Part shown: positions 18,241-24,991 of the stretch, piece by piece
Layout of the letters: the number at the start of each line of letters is the position of its first letter
Numbering within the stretch: the first letter of the stretch is position 1
The notes under the pieces: generated by a model
What the model was told of the DNA's origin: nothing
Databases searched by the model: none
The model's input: only the letters and a program-made list of their open reading frames with translations
Position numbers and translations under genes: made by a program
NCBI GenBank assembly: GCA_036323355.1
Contig: AP028876.1
Location: forward strand, 3,038,001 to 3,102,000
Length of the DNA: 64,000 bases
Source: Gottschalkiaceae bacterium SANA
Lineage (GTDB): Bacteria; Bacillota; Clostridia; Tissierellales; GPF-1
Reading direction: 5' to 3'

Positions 18241-18351
18241 CAAGTCCCCTTATTTTTAATAACTGACCCTGATCCATACCAAAAACCAACTCATGCCTTG
18301 TCCCCCGATTTCTCCCTTTCCATCATAAGAGTAGTGAAAGGAGGTGATAAT

Positions 18352-18579
18352 ATGGCAGCAAATCTAATTCCTAGCGAATCGCGCCTACGTGCGACCTTGC
18401 AAGTGGGAAGTGATGAATTGGGCGAACCGATTTACAAGTCCAAAACATTTTCCCGTGTGAAACCCACTGCAACCCAAGATGCCGTTTATTCTGTAATGGA
18501 CGCAATCATGGACCTGCAGGAACATCCGGTCAACGGATACGAACGAATTGACTACGGTCAATTGGAAGAAGCCATCTAG
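18352..18579 (+). CDS. DUF1659 small protein
   Basis: This 75-residue protein (LIPSESRLRATLQVG, then GEPIYKSKTFSRVKP) matches the DUF1659 family of small Firmicutes proteins with no known function. ATG at 18352 has AAAGGAGGTGAT right upstream, an excellent ribosome site that rules out the earlier in-frame start at 18298. It is the first gene of a four-gene cassette (DUF1659, DUF2922, YvrJ, amidase) that recurs in Bacillota. The protein is soluble, with no signal peptide or membrane segment. Confidence 0.8.
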   Translation: MAANLIPSESRLRATLQVGSDELGEPIYKSKTFSRVKPTATQDAVYSVMDAIMDLQEHPVNGYERIDYGQLEEAI

Positions 18580-18614
18580 CAAGAACGCCTAACTAAAAGG
18601 AAGGAGGTGACATA

Positions 18615-18839
18615 ATGACAAAGAAATTGCTAATGAGTTTTCGAAATGCAGACGGCAACCGGGTCAGCCTTTCGATTGATGATCCCCGAGCGAATGTGAC
18701 AGATGCTGAAGTCAAGGCTGCAATGCAGATGGTCTTGGACGAGAACATCTTCGATTCCAACGGTGGTGCTTTGGTTCAAATCGTTGATGCAACGATTATT
18801 GAAACAACCAAAACCGACCTCGATGTAGAAGAAGCATAA
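18615..18839 (+). CDS. DUF2922 small protein
   Basis: This 74-residue protein has the DUF2922 pattern: KKLLMSFRNADGNRVSLSIDDP, VTDAEVKAAMQMVLDENIF and a C-terminal IVDATIIETTKTDL. DUF2922 has no known function and usually sits next to DUF1659, as here. A GGAAGGAGGTG ribosome site precedes ATG at 18615, so both small proteins should be highly translated. A rho-independent terminator follows nine bases after the stop. Confidence 0.82.
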   Translation: MTKKLLMSFRNADGNRVSLSIDDPRANVTDAEVKAAMQMVLDENIFDSNGGALVQIVDATIIETTKTDLDVEEA

Positions 18840-18847
18840 ATTCCCTA

Positions 18848-18874
18848 GGGCTGGCAAATGCCGGCCCTTTTTTT
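18848..18874 (+). terminator. Internal terminator/attenuator within the DUF1659-amidase cassette
   Basis: GGGCTGGC (18848-18855) pairs with GCCGGCCC (18860-18867) across an AAAT loop, followed by seven T residues. It lies between DUF2922 and yvrJ, so only part of the transcript should reach yvrJ and the amidase. Confidence 0.8.
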
Positions 18875-18900
18875 AGGCCAATTAAAGAAAGGAGAATCAT

Positions 18901-19047
18901 ATGGAAGAAATGATGGGAGCCGTTGGCAATGTTGGATTCCCCATCGCCGTCAGCATTTATTTGCTGGTCCGCGTGGAGAACAAGATGGACAAGCTCACCC
19001 AGAGCATCCAGGAGCTCTCCAAGGTCATTCAGGTGATGCAGAAATGA
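18901..19047 (+). CDS. yvrJ: YvrJ-family small membrane protein
   Basis: This 48-residue protein (MEEMMGAVGNVGFPIAVSI, then YLLVRVENKMDKLTQSIQEL) is a clear YvrJ-family member. One hydrophobic segment spans about residues 7-25; a charged helix follows. Its size and shape resemble BhlA/UviB holin-like peptides, and its stop codon overlaps the start of an amidase (ATGA), as in holin-endolysin pairs; a holin-like role is inference. ATG at 18901 follows AAAGGAG. In Bacillus subtilis yvrJ lies near the genes for the SigO/RsoA sigma factor pair. Confidence 0.82.
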   Translation: MEEMMGAVGNVGFPIAVSIYLLVRVENKMDKLTQSIQELSKVIQVMQK

Positions 19048-19607
19048 AGATCAAAGATTGCTGGCTCACCCCAAACCGATGGTCAAGGCCCCAAAGACGA
19101 CTTCCCACAATCAAGGGGATCGTCATCCACTGGGTGGCTAACCCAAACACAACAGCAGAAGCAAATCGTAACTTTTTCGAATCCAGAAAGACGGGCGACA
19201 AAGGCTTTGGTTCCGCCCATGAAATCATTGGAAACCAGGGAGAAATCATCAGATGTATCCCAGAACATGAAATGGCTTACCATGTAGGATCCAAATCCTA
19301 TCAAAAGGAAGGCATCAAACGCCTTTCTACCTACCCCAACAATTGCACCTATGGCATAGAATGCTGCCACACCGACAGGGCCGGCAGAATGAAACAGGCA
19401 ACTGTTGTCACCCTCATTGAACGTCTTGCTATTTTATGTAACCGCTGGCAATTAAATCCCTTAACCGACCTCTATCTTCACCAAGAGATTGTGGGCTGGA
19501 AAGACTGCCACCGGTGGTGGGTCAACAACCCCGATGATTGGCAAGCCCTCAAGTGGCTGGTGAAGGCAAAGATGGACACAGGTGAAACCAGCATGGACTT
19601 TAAATAA
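19044..19607 (+). CDS. N-acetylmuramoyl-L-alanine amidase (Amidase_2)
   Basis: This 187-residue peptidoglycan hydrolase cuts the bond between MurNAc and L-alanine. IKGIVIHWVANP near residue 28 gives the first zinc-ligand histidine, and LHQEIVGWKDCHRW near residue 150 gives the second histidine and the cysteine ligand. YGIECCHTDRAG is the central strand with the catalytic-side glutamate. There is no signal peptide, so export would need the neighbouring YvrJ-like peptide or lysis; this is inference. The ATG overlaps the yvrJ stop by 4 bp, marking translational coupling. A longer frame reading back to 18858 is an artefact over yvrJ. Confidence 0.88.
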   Translation: MKIKDCWLTPNRWSRPQRRLPTIKGIVIHWVANPNTTAEANRNFFESRKTGDKGFGSAHEIIGNQGEIIRCIPEHEMAYHVGSKSYQKEGIKRLSTYPNNCTYGIECCHTDRAGRMKQATVVTLIERLAILCNRWQLNPLTDLYLHQEIVGWKDCHRWWVNNPDDWQALKWLVKAKMDTGETSMDFK

Positions 19608-19608
19608 C

Positions 19609-19658
19609 AAAACAGACCGGCAACTATGTTGAGCAAACATGGCTGTCAGTCTGTTTTT
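19609..19658 (+). terminator. Terminator after the amidase gene
   Basis: AAAACAGAC (19609-19617) pairs with GTCTGTTTT (19649-19657). An inner ATGTT/AACAT stem lies within, and the run ends in Ts, right after the amidase stop codon. Confidence 0.65.
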
Positions 19659-19684
19659 CAATTCCATTTTGCAAATGAATAAAG

Positions 19685-19738
19685 TTTTTCGACTATACTC
19701 GTAAAAAAATTGCTATCACTTCTTTTTTCGACTATAAT
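19685..19738 (+). promoter_or_regulatory. Tandem promoters of the DUF4143 ATPase gene with repeated -10 region
   Basis: The 13-mer TTTTTCGACTATA occurs at 19685-19697 and again at 19724-19736, 39 bases apart. The downstream copy is part of a strong promoter: TTGCTA at 19710-19715, a 17-base spacer, TATAAT at 19733-19738. The upstream copy gives TATACT with TTGCAA 19 bases before it. Confidence 0.6.
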
Positions 19739-19757
19739 TTTATTAAGAGGTGATGTT

Positions 19758-20960
19758 ATGAAAAGTAGAGATCTTTATCTCAATCAGCTAATCACGTTCA
19801 AAAATAAGAAACTAATTAAGGTAATCACCGGTTTACGACGTTCAGGTAAGTCAACTTTGCTCTCACTTTTTGAAAATCATTTACTCGCAAACGGTGTTGA
19901 TAAGGACCATATTATCCGCATGAACTTTGAGTCTTTTCAGTTCGATGAAATTACTAGTTACAAAGAACTCCATGCCTACATTAATGAGCGCTTAATTGAT
20001 AAAAACGAAAAACATTATATTCTTCTCGATGAAGTCCAGCAAGTATCTTCATGGGAAAGAGTCATTAATTCTCTCCTGGTGGATGCCAATGTTGACATCT
20101 ATCTAACAGGATCTAATGCCTATCTATTGTCTTCAGAGCTTTCCACTCTATTGTCTGGCCGATACGTTGAGATTAAAATGCAACCTTTATCTTTCAAGGA
20201 GTATTTAGATTTCTTAGAAGCGGACAAAGAAGACAATCTTCTAGAGACCTTTAATCAATACCTTCAGTATGGTGGACTCCCCACTGTGATTGAATTATTA
20301 GACAAGCCGAATACCATCGACTCTTTCCTGGAAGGCATCTACAATACTGTACTTATGAAAGACGTTGTTGAAAGAAATGGCGTCAGGGATGCAGCTCTTC
20401 TTGAAAGCATTTTAAAATTCATCGCTGCTAATGTTGGTAACATTGTCTCAACAAAAAAAATAGCTGACTATCTCACCAGCAACGGTAGGAAAACAACCAG
20501 CGATACCATTGATAATTACCTTAAAATGCTTGAAAATGCATTTATCATTTACAAGGCCAATCGTTATGATTTAAAAGGGAAACTATTTCTCAAAACCCTT
20601 GAAAAATACTATATCGTCGACATAGGAATTCGCAATAAACTTACAGGGCTAGGTAATACCCATTATGGCCATGTATTAGAAAACATTGTTTATCTAGAGC
20701 TATTAAGACGTGGCTATCGAGTAAGCATCGGAAAAATCGGTTCGTTAGAAGTTGACTTTGTTGCTACTAAAGACGATGAAAAAATCTACTATCAGGTTTC
20801 TGCCACCATCATGGATGAAAAAACGAGAGCACGAGAACTAAGACCTCTTGAATCAATCTCAGATAATTATCCGAAATATATTTTGACCATGGATCAAACC
20901 ATCTTCAATGACTACTCTGGCATCAAGGTAACCAATATCATTGATTTCTTGCTTAATTAG
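19758..20960 (+). CDS. AAA-type ATPase with DUF4143 C-terminal domain
   Basis: This protein of about 400 residues has a Walker A GLRRSGKST near residue 27, Walker B YILLDEVQQV near residue 92, a sensor-type YLTGSNAYLL, and SGRYVEIKMQPLSFKEYL, all typical of AAA_14 proteins. The C-terminal half is DUF4143, with GHVLENIVYLELLRRGY and VDFVATKDDEKIYYQVSA resembling a nuclease-like fold. ATG at 19758 follows AAGAGGTGAT. Its role is unknown; relatives are scattered accessory genes, sometimes linked to toxin-antitoxin or defence islands. It stands alone with its own promoters. Confidence 0.88.
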   Translation: MKSRDLYLNQLITFKNKKLIKVITGLRRSGKSTLLSLFENHLLANGVDKDHIIRMNFESFQFDEITSYKELHAYINERLIDKNEKHYILLDEVQQVSSWERVINSLLVDANVDIYLTGSNAYLLSSELSTLLSGRYVEIKMQPLSFKEYLDFLEADKEDNLLETFNQYLQYGGLPTVIELLDKPNTIDSFLEGIYNTVLMKDVVERNGVRDAALLESILKFIAANVGNIVSTKKIADYLTSNGRKTTSDTIDNYLKMLENAFIIYKANRYDLKGKLFLKTLEKYYIVDIGIRNKLTGLGNTHYGHVLENIVYLELLRRGYRVSIGKIGSLEVDFVATKDDEKIYYQVSATIMDEKTRARELRPLESISDNYPKYILTMDQTIFNDYSGIKVTNIIDFLLN

Positions 20961-21075
20961 CGTGATGATGAAGGCCAACATTTAAACAAGAGCGAAGTAA
21001 ACCACGTCAAACTTTTCAACTGGCCAGTCTACACGGGTTCTGGCTGTTCCTTACATAACTGATGCTCTAGTGCAT

Positions 21076-21118
21076 AAAAAAACAAGTAGGCAGAGTTCTT
21101 CATTTCTGCCTACTTGTT
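21076..21118 (-). terminator. Terminator of the Nmad3 operon
   Basis: A perfect 14-bp stem, AACAAGTAGGCAGA (21081-21094) with TCTGCCTACTTGTT (21105-21118), is followed on the minus strand by a run of T residues. It lies 60 bases after the Nmad3 gene. Confidence 0.85.
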
Positions 21119-21178
21119 AATTTCTTCGATAGAAGTTTTTTATTACAAAAGACCGTCATTCGTTTCAACGCAAACATT

Positions 21179-22027
21179 CTAAATGTTCATCGCTTTGTCC
21201 ATGAATAACCTTTCTGCCCACTTGAATACTTCATCATTCTCCCCAATCACAAATTCTTGTCCCCTTGCAGCAGACTGAAAATATCCATCCTTCCAATTGT
21301 TTTTTGTATGATATGAAATCTCAGCATGACAAAAACAATCTGGTAAAGTCCATTTGCTTCGAGCCTCGCCAGGTTTGGTGAATACCAAACGGTCATCATA
21401 GGCAAAAACACCGTAGCCAGCAAGCTTGTCGTTAAAGCTTAGTGAATCCTTAGCAACATATATAGTATTCCCAGTCCGGTCTAATCGTTCACTGTATGTA
21501 TGCGGATGTCCCATCATCCAAGGCTCAAAGACAGCCTCCCGATTAGCAGAAATGACGTCCCCCACCTGCAAATATCCATAGATGATATGCCGCCCATGCT
21601 TGTCGTTTTTGTCAAACTTCAACTTCCCATCCACCAAAACAGTCTTTCTAAACCAGCCAAAGTACAAGAAGAGATCACCAACCCCAACCGATTGATTCTT
21701 CAGATGGCTTTGTGCTGCTCCGATCTGGCCAAATAGCCCTTTCCAGCCAGATAGTCGCTTCACAGCTTCCACCCGAATATCCGGGTCCAAATGACAACCA
21801 CTTATTTCACTCAAGATTGCCGGTTTTCCATCCTCTTTCATCTTGGTCCCATGCAATTCCCCCATGATCTCATAATAGGATTTACCCTTATAGGACAAGT
21901 CAGAAAAGCAAACAGATGATGATTTATCCGGAATGGGCAAAGACAACAAGGTTCCATCAGGTAAAATCGGATTTGCATATCCGCCAGCAGCGGAATCAAA
22001 TCCTTTTCGACTTAGTATAATTTTCAT
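21179..22027 (-). CDS. Nmad3 (nucleotide modification associated domain 3) protein
   Basis: This protein of about 282 residues starts MKIILSRKGFDSAAGGYANP and continues ILPDGTLLSLPIPD, the hallmark start of Nmad3 proteins. Further family-like blocks are GCHLDPDIR, FGQIGAAQSHL, VGVGDLFLYFGWFRKT and HIIYGYLQVGDVI. Nmad domains were predicted from gene neighbourhoods to take part in complex base modification of phage and bacterial DNA; their chemistry is not established. ATG at 22027 has GGAGG eight bases upstream, so the earlier in-frame start is not used. It lies 61 bp after a predicted nuclease gene and probably shares its operon. Confidence 0.78.
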   Translation of the reverse strand: MKIILSRKGFDSAAGGYANPILPDGTLLSLPIPDKSSSVCFSDLSYKGKSYYEIMGELHGTKMKEDGKPAILSEISGCHLDPDIRVEAVKRLSGWKGLFGQIGAAQSHLKNQSVGVGDLFLYFGWFRKTVLVDGKLKFDKNDKHGRHIIYGYLQVGDVISANREAVFEPWMMGHPHTYSERLDRTGNTIYVAKDSLSFNDKLAGYGVFAYDDRLVFTKPGEARSKWTLPDCFCHAEISYHTKNNWKDGYFQSAARGQEFVIGENDEVFKWAERLFMDKAMNI

Positions 22028-22088
22028 TTCAACATCCTCCAGTATCCAAGTTACATATTCATTCAATGTGGATTACAATATCACATTC

Positions 22089-23288
22089 CTAATCCACATG
22101 AAACACAGTCTTAAATATATCCTTAGACTTATCTACGCTAAGAAATCCAAATTTCACAAGTTTCATCAGATATGAATAAATGACATCAGTGAGATCTGCT
22201 ATACCTTTACATTCTTTCATATTTTTTAGATGTAGAAAATCATCAATTATGTCTTCCTCAAATGCAATAATCAGCATTGTACGTACTTCATCCAAAGTGA
22301 AGGAAAAGTGGTAACCAGGTTTTCTACTATTCACATAAATATACTGATCAAAAAGAACAGCCTGCCAGATTCTATGATCGCATCCAAAAACAAACTCACC
22401 CTTTATTCTTTGATTAATATAGTACGGTATTTTATTTTCATCAATTTGCATTCGGGAAACTGCACTTTTCCAACGCGAATCACACATATATTCGTTCTCC
22501 CACTCACTTATCGATTCTACTTTATCGAAAAAGTTGTGGACCGCATAGATTCTTTCAAGTTTATCCTTTCTTTCATTGCTCCTTCGTTCTCTACTCTTCT
22601 CCATTACATCTAAAAAATATCGTTGATTTCTATCTCGATTCATCAAAGCCTTCTCTCTATCCACTTCAGAATGCTTATTATAAATCCAACCCTTTCTGCC
22701 TGTAGATGCTATCACTTCGTTAAGGATCAACTCCTGATCAATAACGCCTTTCATATCTGATAAATCCACCTCAATTGTAGCAAGTTCATCCTGCCTTATT
22801 ATTTCAAGCTTCCGATTATTAATCCCATGTGTCACCTTGATTTCAATCAATAGAGGTTTAACTTCCCCAGTTTTTTTATTTTCAACATATGCTACAACAT
22901 CGGGTATAATCTTGCCAAATCGGTATTCAATTTCTACTCTTTCGAATGTGATTTCCCTTTCATCACATAGGATTCTACTCTTGTTCTCATAACCCGCATA
23001 TACTTTAGGTAAACGTATCCACTTTTTTTCAGCTAAAAGTTCTTTGGCTTTTAGATGTACTGCTGTTTCAGCAGCATATCGACATGCATCTACTTCATGA
23101 TGTGCAAATCGAGGAGTAAAATCCGGATCAGTCCTTGGTAATTTTGCTTGTAACCGCGCATCGCATGAGGGACAAAAACAATGGCATTCTAATCCAGTAT
23201 TCTCACGTTTGATTTCTGAGATATGAACCAGTCTTTCAATACCATTCTCTCTGTACAATCCATAAGCTAACTTAACATTATCGGACAT
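22089..23288 (-). CDS. Zinc-finger/PD-(D/E)xK predicted nuclease, CoiA-like
   Basis: This protein of about 399 residues has an N-terminal zinc-ribbon-like CHCFCPSCDARL, a PRFAHHEVDACRYAAETAVHL segment, then IPDVVAYVENKK and PLLIEIKVTHGINN. The last two give the D...ExK arrangement of PD-(D/E)xK nucleases as in the competence nuclease CoiA. The C-terminal 200 residues are charged and unassigned. It may cut DNA according to modification state, given the Nmad3 gene downstream; this is inference. ATG at 23288 (MSDNVKLA) is seven bases from GGAGG. The operon promoter was not located with confidence. Confidence 0.68.
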   Translation of the reverse strand: MSDNVKLAYGLYRENGIERLVHISEIKRENTGLECHCFCPSCDARLQAKLPRTDPDFTPRFAHHEVDACRYAAETAVHLKAKELLAEKKWIRLPKVYAGYENKSRILCDEREITFERVEIEYRFGKIIPDVVAYVENKKTGEVKPLLIEIKVTHGINNRKLEIIRQDELATIEVDLSDMKGVIDQELILNEVIASTGRKGWIYNKHSEVDREKALMNRDRNQRYFLDVMEKSRERRSNERKDKLERIYAVHNFFDKVESISEWENEYMCDSRWKSAVSRMQIDENKIPYYINQRIKGEFVFGCDHRIWQAVLFDQYIYVNSRKPGYHFSFTLDEVRTMLIIAFEEDIIDDFLHLKNMKECKGIADLTDVIYSYLMKLVKFGFLSVDKSKDIFKTVFHVD

Positions 23289-23371
23289 TTTCATCCCTCC
23301 TGACCATCTATTTTAATCATACTCTTGTTTGTATATTCTGTCTATTTTTCTAATAAAAGTTAATTTAGAAT

Positions 23372-23403
23372 AAAAAAACGGCACTAACAAGAAGTCAGTA
23401 CCG
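23372..23403 (-). terminator. Terminator downstream of the AlbA_2 pseudogene
   Basis: CGGCACTAAC (23379-23388) pairs with GTCAGTACCG (23394-23403) through eight Watson-Crick and two G-U pairs. On the minus strand it is followed by seven T residues. It stops transcripts from the broken regulator region before the nuclease gene. Confidence 0.6.
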
Positions 23404-23439
23404 CTATATTCACCCCATATTCTCTTTTACCTTACCTTT

Positions 23440-23485
23440 ACGCAAACATAAACGCCCCATCGATTCTTTTTATGGTCAATAGTCT
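23440..23485 (-). repeat. Collapsed partial copy of the tauE 3' end
   Basis: ACGCAAACATAAACGCCCCA at 23440-23459, followed by TCGATTCTTTTTATGG, repeats the 3' end of the permease gene at 24233-24312 but lacks about 45 bases between two GCCCC direct repeats. It cannot encode anything. It brackets the broken regulator gene with the intact tauE end, pointing to a duplication or insertion followed by decay. Confidence 0.6.
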
Positions 23486-23502
23486 CCACTATTAACCAGA
23501 TC

Positions 23503-23541
23503 AGCAACCTTGATTACTCAACAAGGTTGCTGTTTTATTTT
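23503..23541 (+). terminator. Orphan plus-strand terminator
   Basis: AGCAACCTTG (23503-23512) pairs perfectly with CAAGGTTGCT (23522-23531), followed by GTTTTATTTT. It is oriented for plus-strand transcription, but no plus-strand gene lies upstream, so it is probably a remnant. Confidence 0.55.
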
Positions 23542-23608
23542 CTGTTGGTGCCTTTAAATCTGTATATGCTACTTTAAAAATACCACCATAATGCAATGAA
23601 TTAAGAAC

Positions 23609-24034
23609 TTATCTATTAGAGTAATATTTCTGATTTTTGCTTGTTGGTTTATCAGGAATAGTCAGTTTTAGTAGCTCTCCTTTAATCAATGGACGCAATA
23701 TCTTTTGACTTAAATAACTTCTACTTTTAATTTCTAAGAATTCCTGAATTTCTACTCTTGTTTTAGGTTCTTTACAAAATTTCAATAACTTTGCTGTAAT
23801 ATCTTGGATTTCATCATGTTCACCATCATGTTCACCATCATGTTCACTACTCTTCGCTATCAATGGAATAATCGTTTTAAATACATCTCCCTCGATGAAC
23901 TCAGGATCAGCACCAGAATAGATCTTGTTATATTTGTAAATGTTCCTAACTCCTGATCCTAGTTCATCAACCCATCCAATCTCTTTAAAGAACTTTGCAA
24001 TCTTTGGATTCTAGGGATAAGGTGAAAAATCCTC
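23609..24034 (-). pseudogene. Broken AlbA_2 / RecG-like ATP-binding regulator, C-terminal remnant
   Basis: The minus-strand frame reads EDFSPYP, a TAG stop at 24011-24013, then NPKIAKFFKEIGWVDELGSG, FIEGDVFKTIIPL, and ends PDKPTSKNQKYYSNR. These are the C-terminal blocks of AlbA_2/HATPase-type putative transcriptional regulators. The in-frame stop replaces the usual arginine of PRNP, and the N-terminal two thirds are missing. A low-complexity linker, (E/D)HDGEHDGEHD, comes from a tandem 12-bp repeat; related proteins carry comparable repeated linkers such as TTQV units. An 84-residue piece starting at 23863 could still be read but is unlikely to work. Confidence 0.7.
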
Positions 24035-24231
24035 TTCACTACAAAACAAACCCACCAAGTACCTAAATATCTTCAATCAGCCTAAATAGTGGGTTTTCTT
24101 TTGCTACTATTTTTAGTGTTTTACAACACCATTGTCGATGAGCCACATATTTCAACAAAAACCTATCCCGAGCTGATATTCAGCGACTCTTAGATTTTCA
24201 CTTAATAATAAGTTTTACGTATACCTTCATC

Positions 24232-24969
24232 CTACGCAAACATAAATGCCCCAGACACCAACAACACGCTGTAAACCATCTTGGTGAAACTAGCCCCATC
24301 GATTCTTTTATGGGCAATATTCCCTAAAATCAAGCCAACCAATAGAAATGGAATCATATAGCCCAAAATTTCATAGACTTCTTGTCCATAACTTCCACGA
24401 GTCATATTTGTCGCAATCATAATGGTGTTTAGTGTCAACCAAATGGCAGACAGAGTTGCCCGAAAGGCACTCTTATCTGTCAGCTTCTTGGTGGCATAGG
24501 TCACAATAAAGGGACCACCAGAAGAAAAGGCACCATGTATAACCCCGCCTAGCAACAGAAATACATTCATAACCACAGCTTCTAGTCGAGGGTTAACCTT
24601 CAACTTCCCCACACCTGGCCAATAGCTTTTAACCAGTCCGCTTATGGCAACAAGTATCATAAAGACACCCAATAGAATTTTCAAAGGTGCTTCTGGCAGA
24701 TAGGCAAACAAAAAGATCCCCAAGGGCAGACCCAAAATAACATAGCCCAATATCTTCAAATACTCTTTTACAACAATCGACTTTCGATCAGTGATAACAA
24801 TATACAAAGCGAGAATCCAACCCAACATAGTAAGGACTGGCACCGCCGTTTTTACGCCAATTAATGCAATACAAAAAGGCAATGCAAGTACCGTACAGCC
24901 AAAGCCAGTAATGCCCTCTAAAAAATGGGCAAGTAACACAATAGTCCCCAATGCAGCAATCAATGTCAT
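24232..24969 (-). CDS. TauE/SafE-family permease
   Basis: This 245-residue integral membrane protein has about eight hydrophobic segments and the family start LAHFLEGITGFGCTVLALPF plus GVIHGAFSSGGPFIVTYA, the two repeated GxxxGxGG-like motifs of TauE/SafE transporters. Members export or import sulfonates, sulfite or other small anions; the substrate is unknown. It starts 22 bp after the PRD regulator and is probably the last gene of that operon. GAGGAG precedes ATG at 24969. Confidence 0.87.
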   Translation of the reverse strand: MTLIAALGTIVLLAHFLEGITGFGCTVLALPFCIALIGVKTAVPVLTMLGWILALYIVITDRKSIVVKEYLKILGYVILGLPLGIFLFAYLPEAPLKILLGVFMILVAISGLVKSYWPGVGKLKVNPRLEAVVMNVFLLLGGVIHGAFSSGGPFIVTYATKKLTDKSAFRATLSAIWLTLNTIMIATNMTRGSYGQEVYEILGYMIPFLLVGLILGNIAHKRIDGASFTKMVYSVLLVSGAFMFA

Positions 24970-24991
24970 TCTTTACATACTCCTCTTGCCA

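Noticed and set aside
18858-19043. N-terminal extension of the amidase
   Set aside because: This frame runs through the yvrJ gene in another phase; the ATGA overlap and domain start place the amidase start at 19044.
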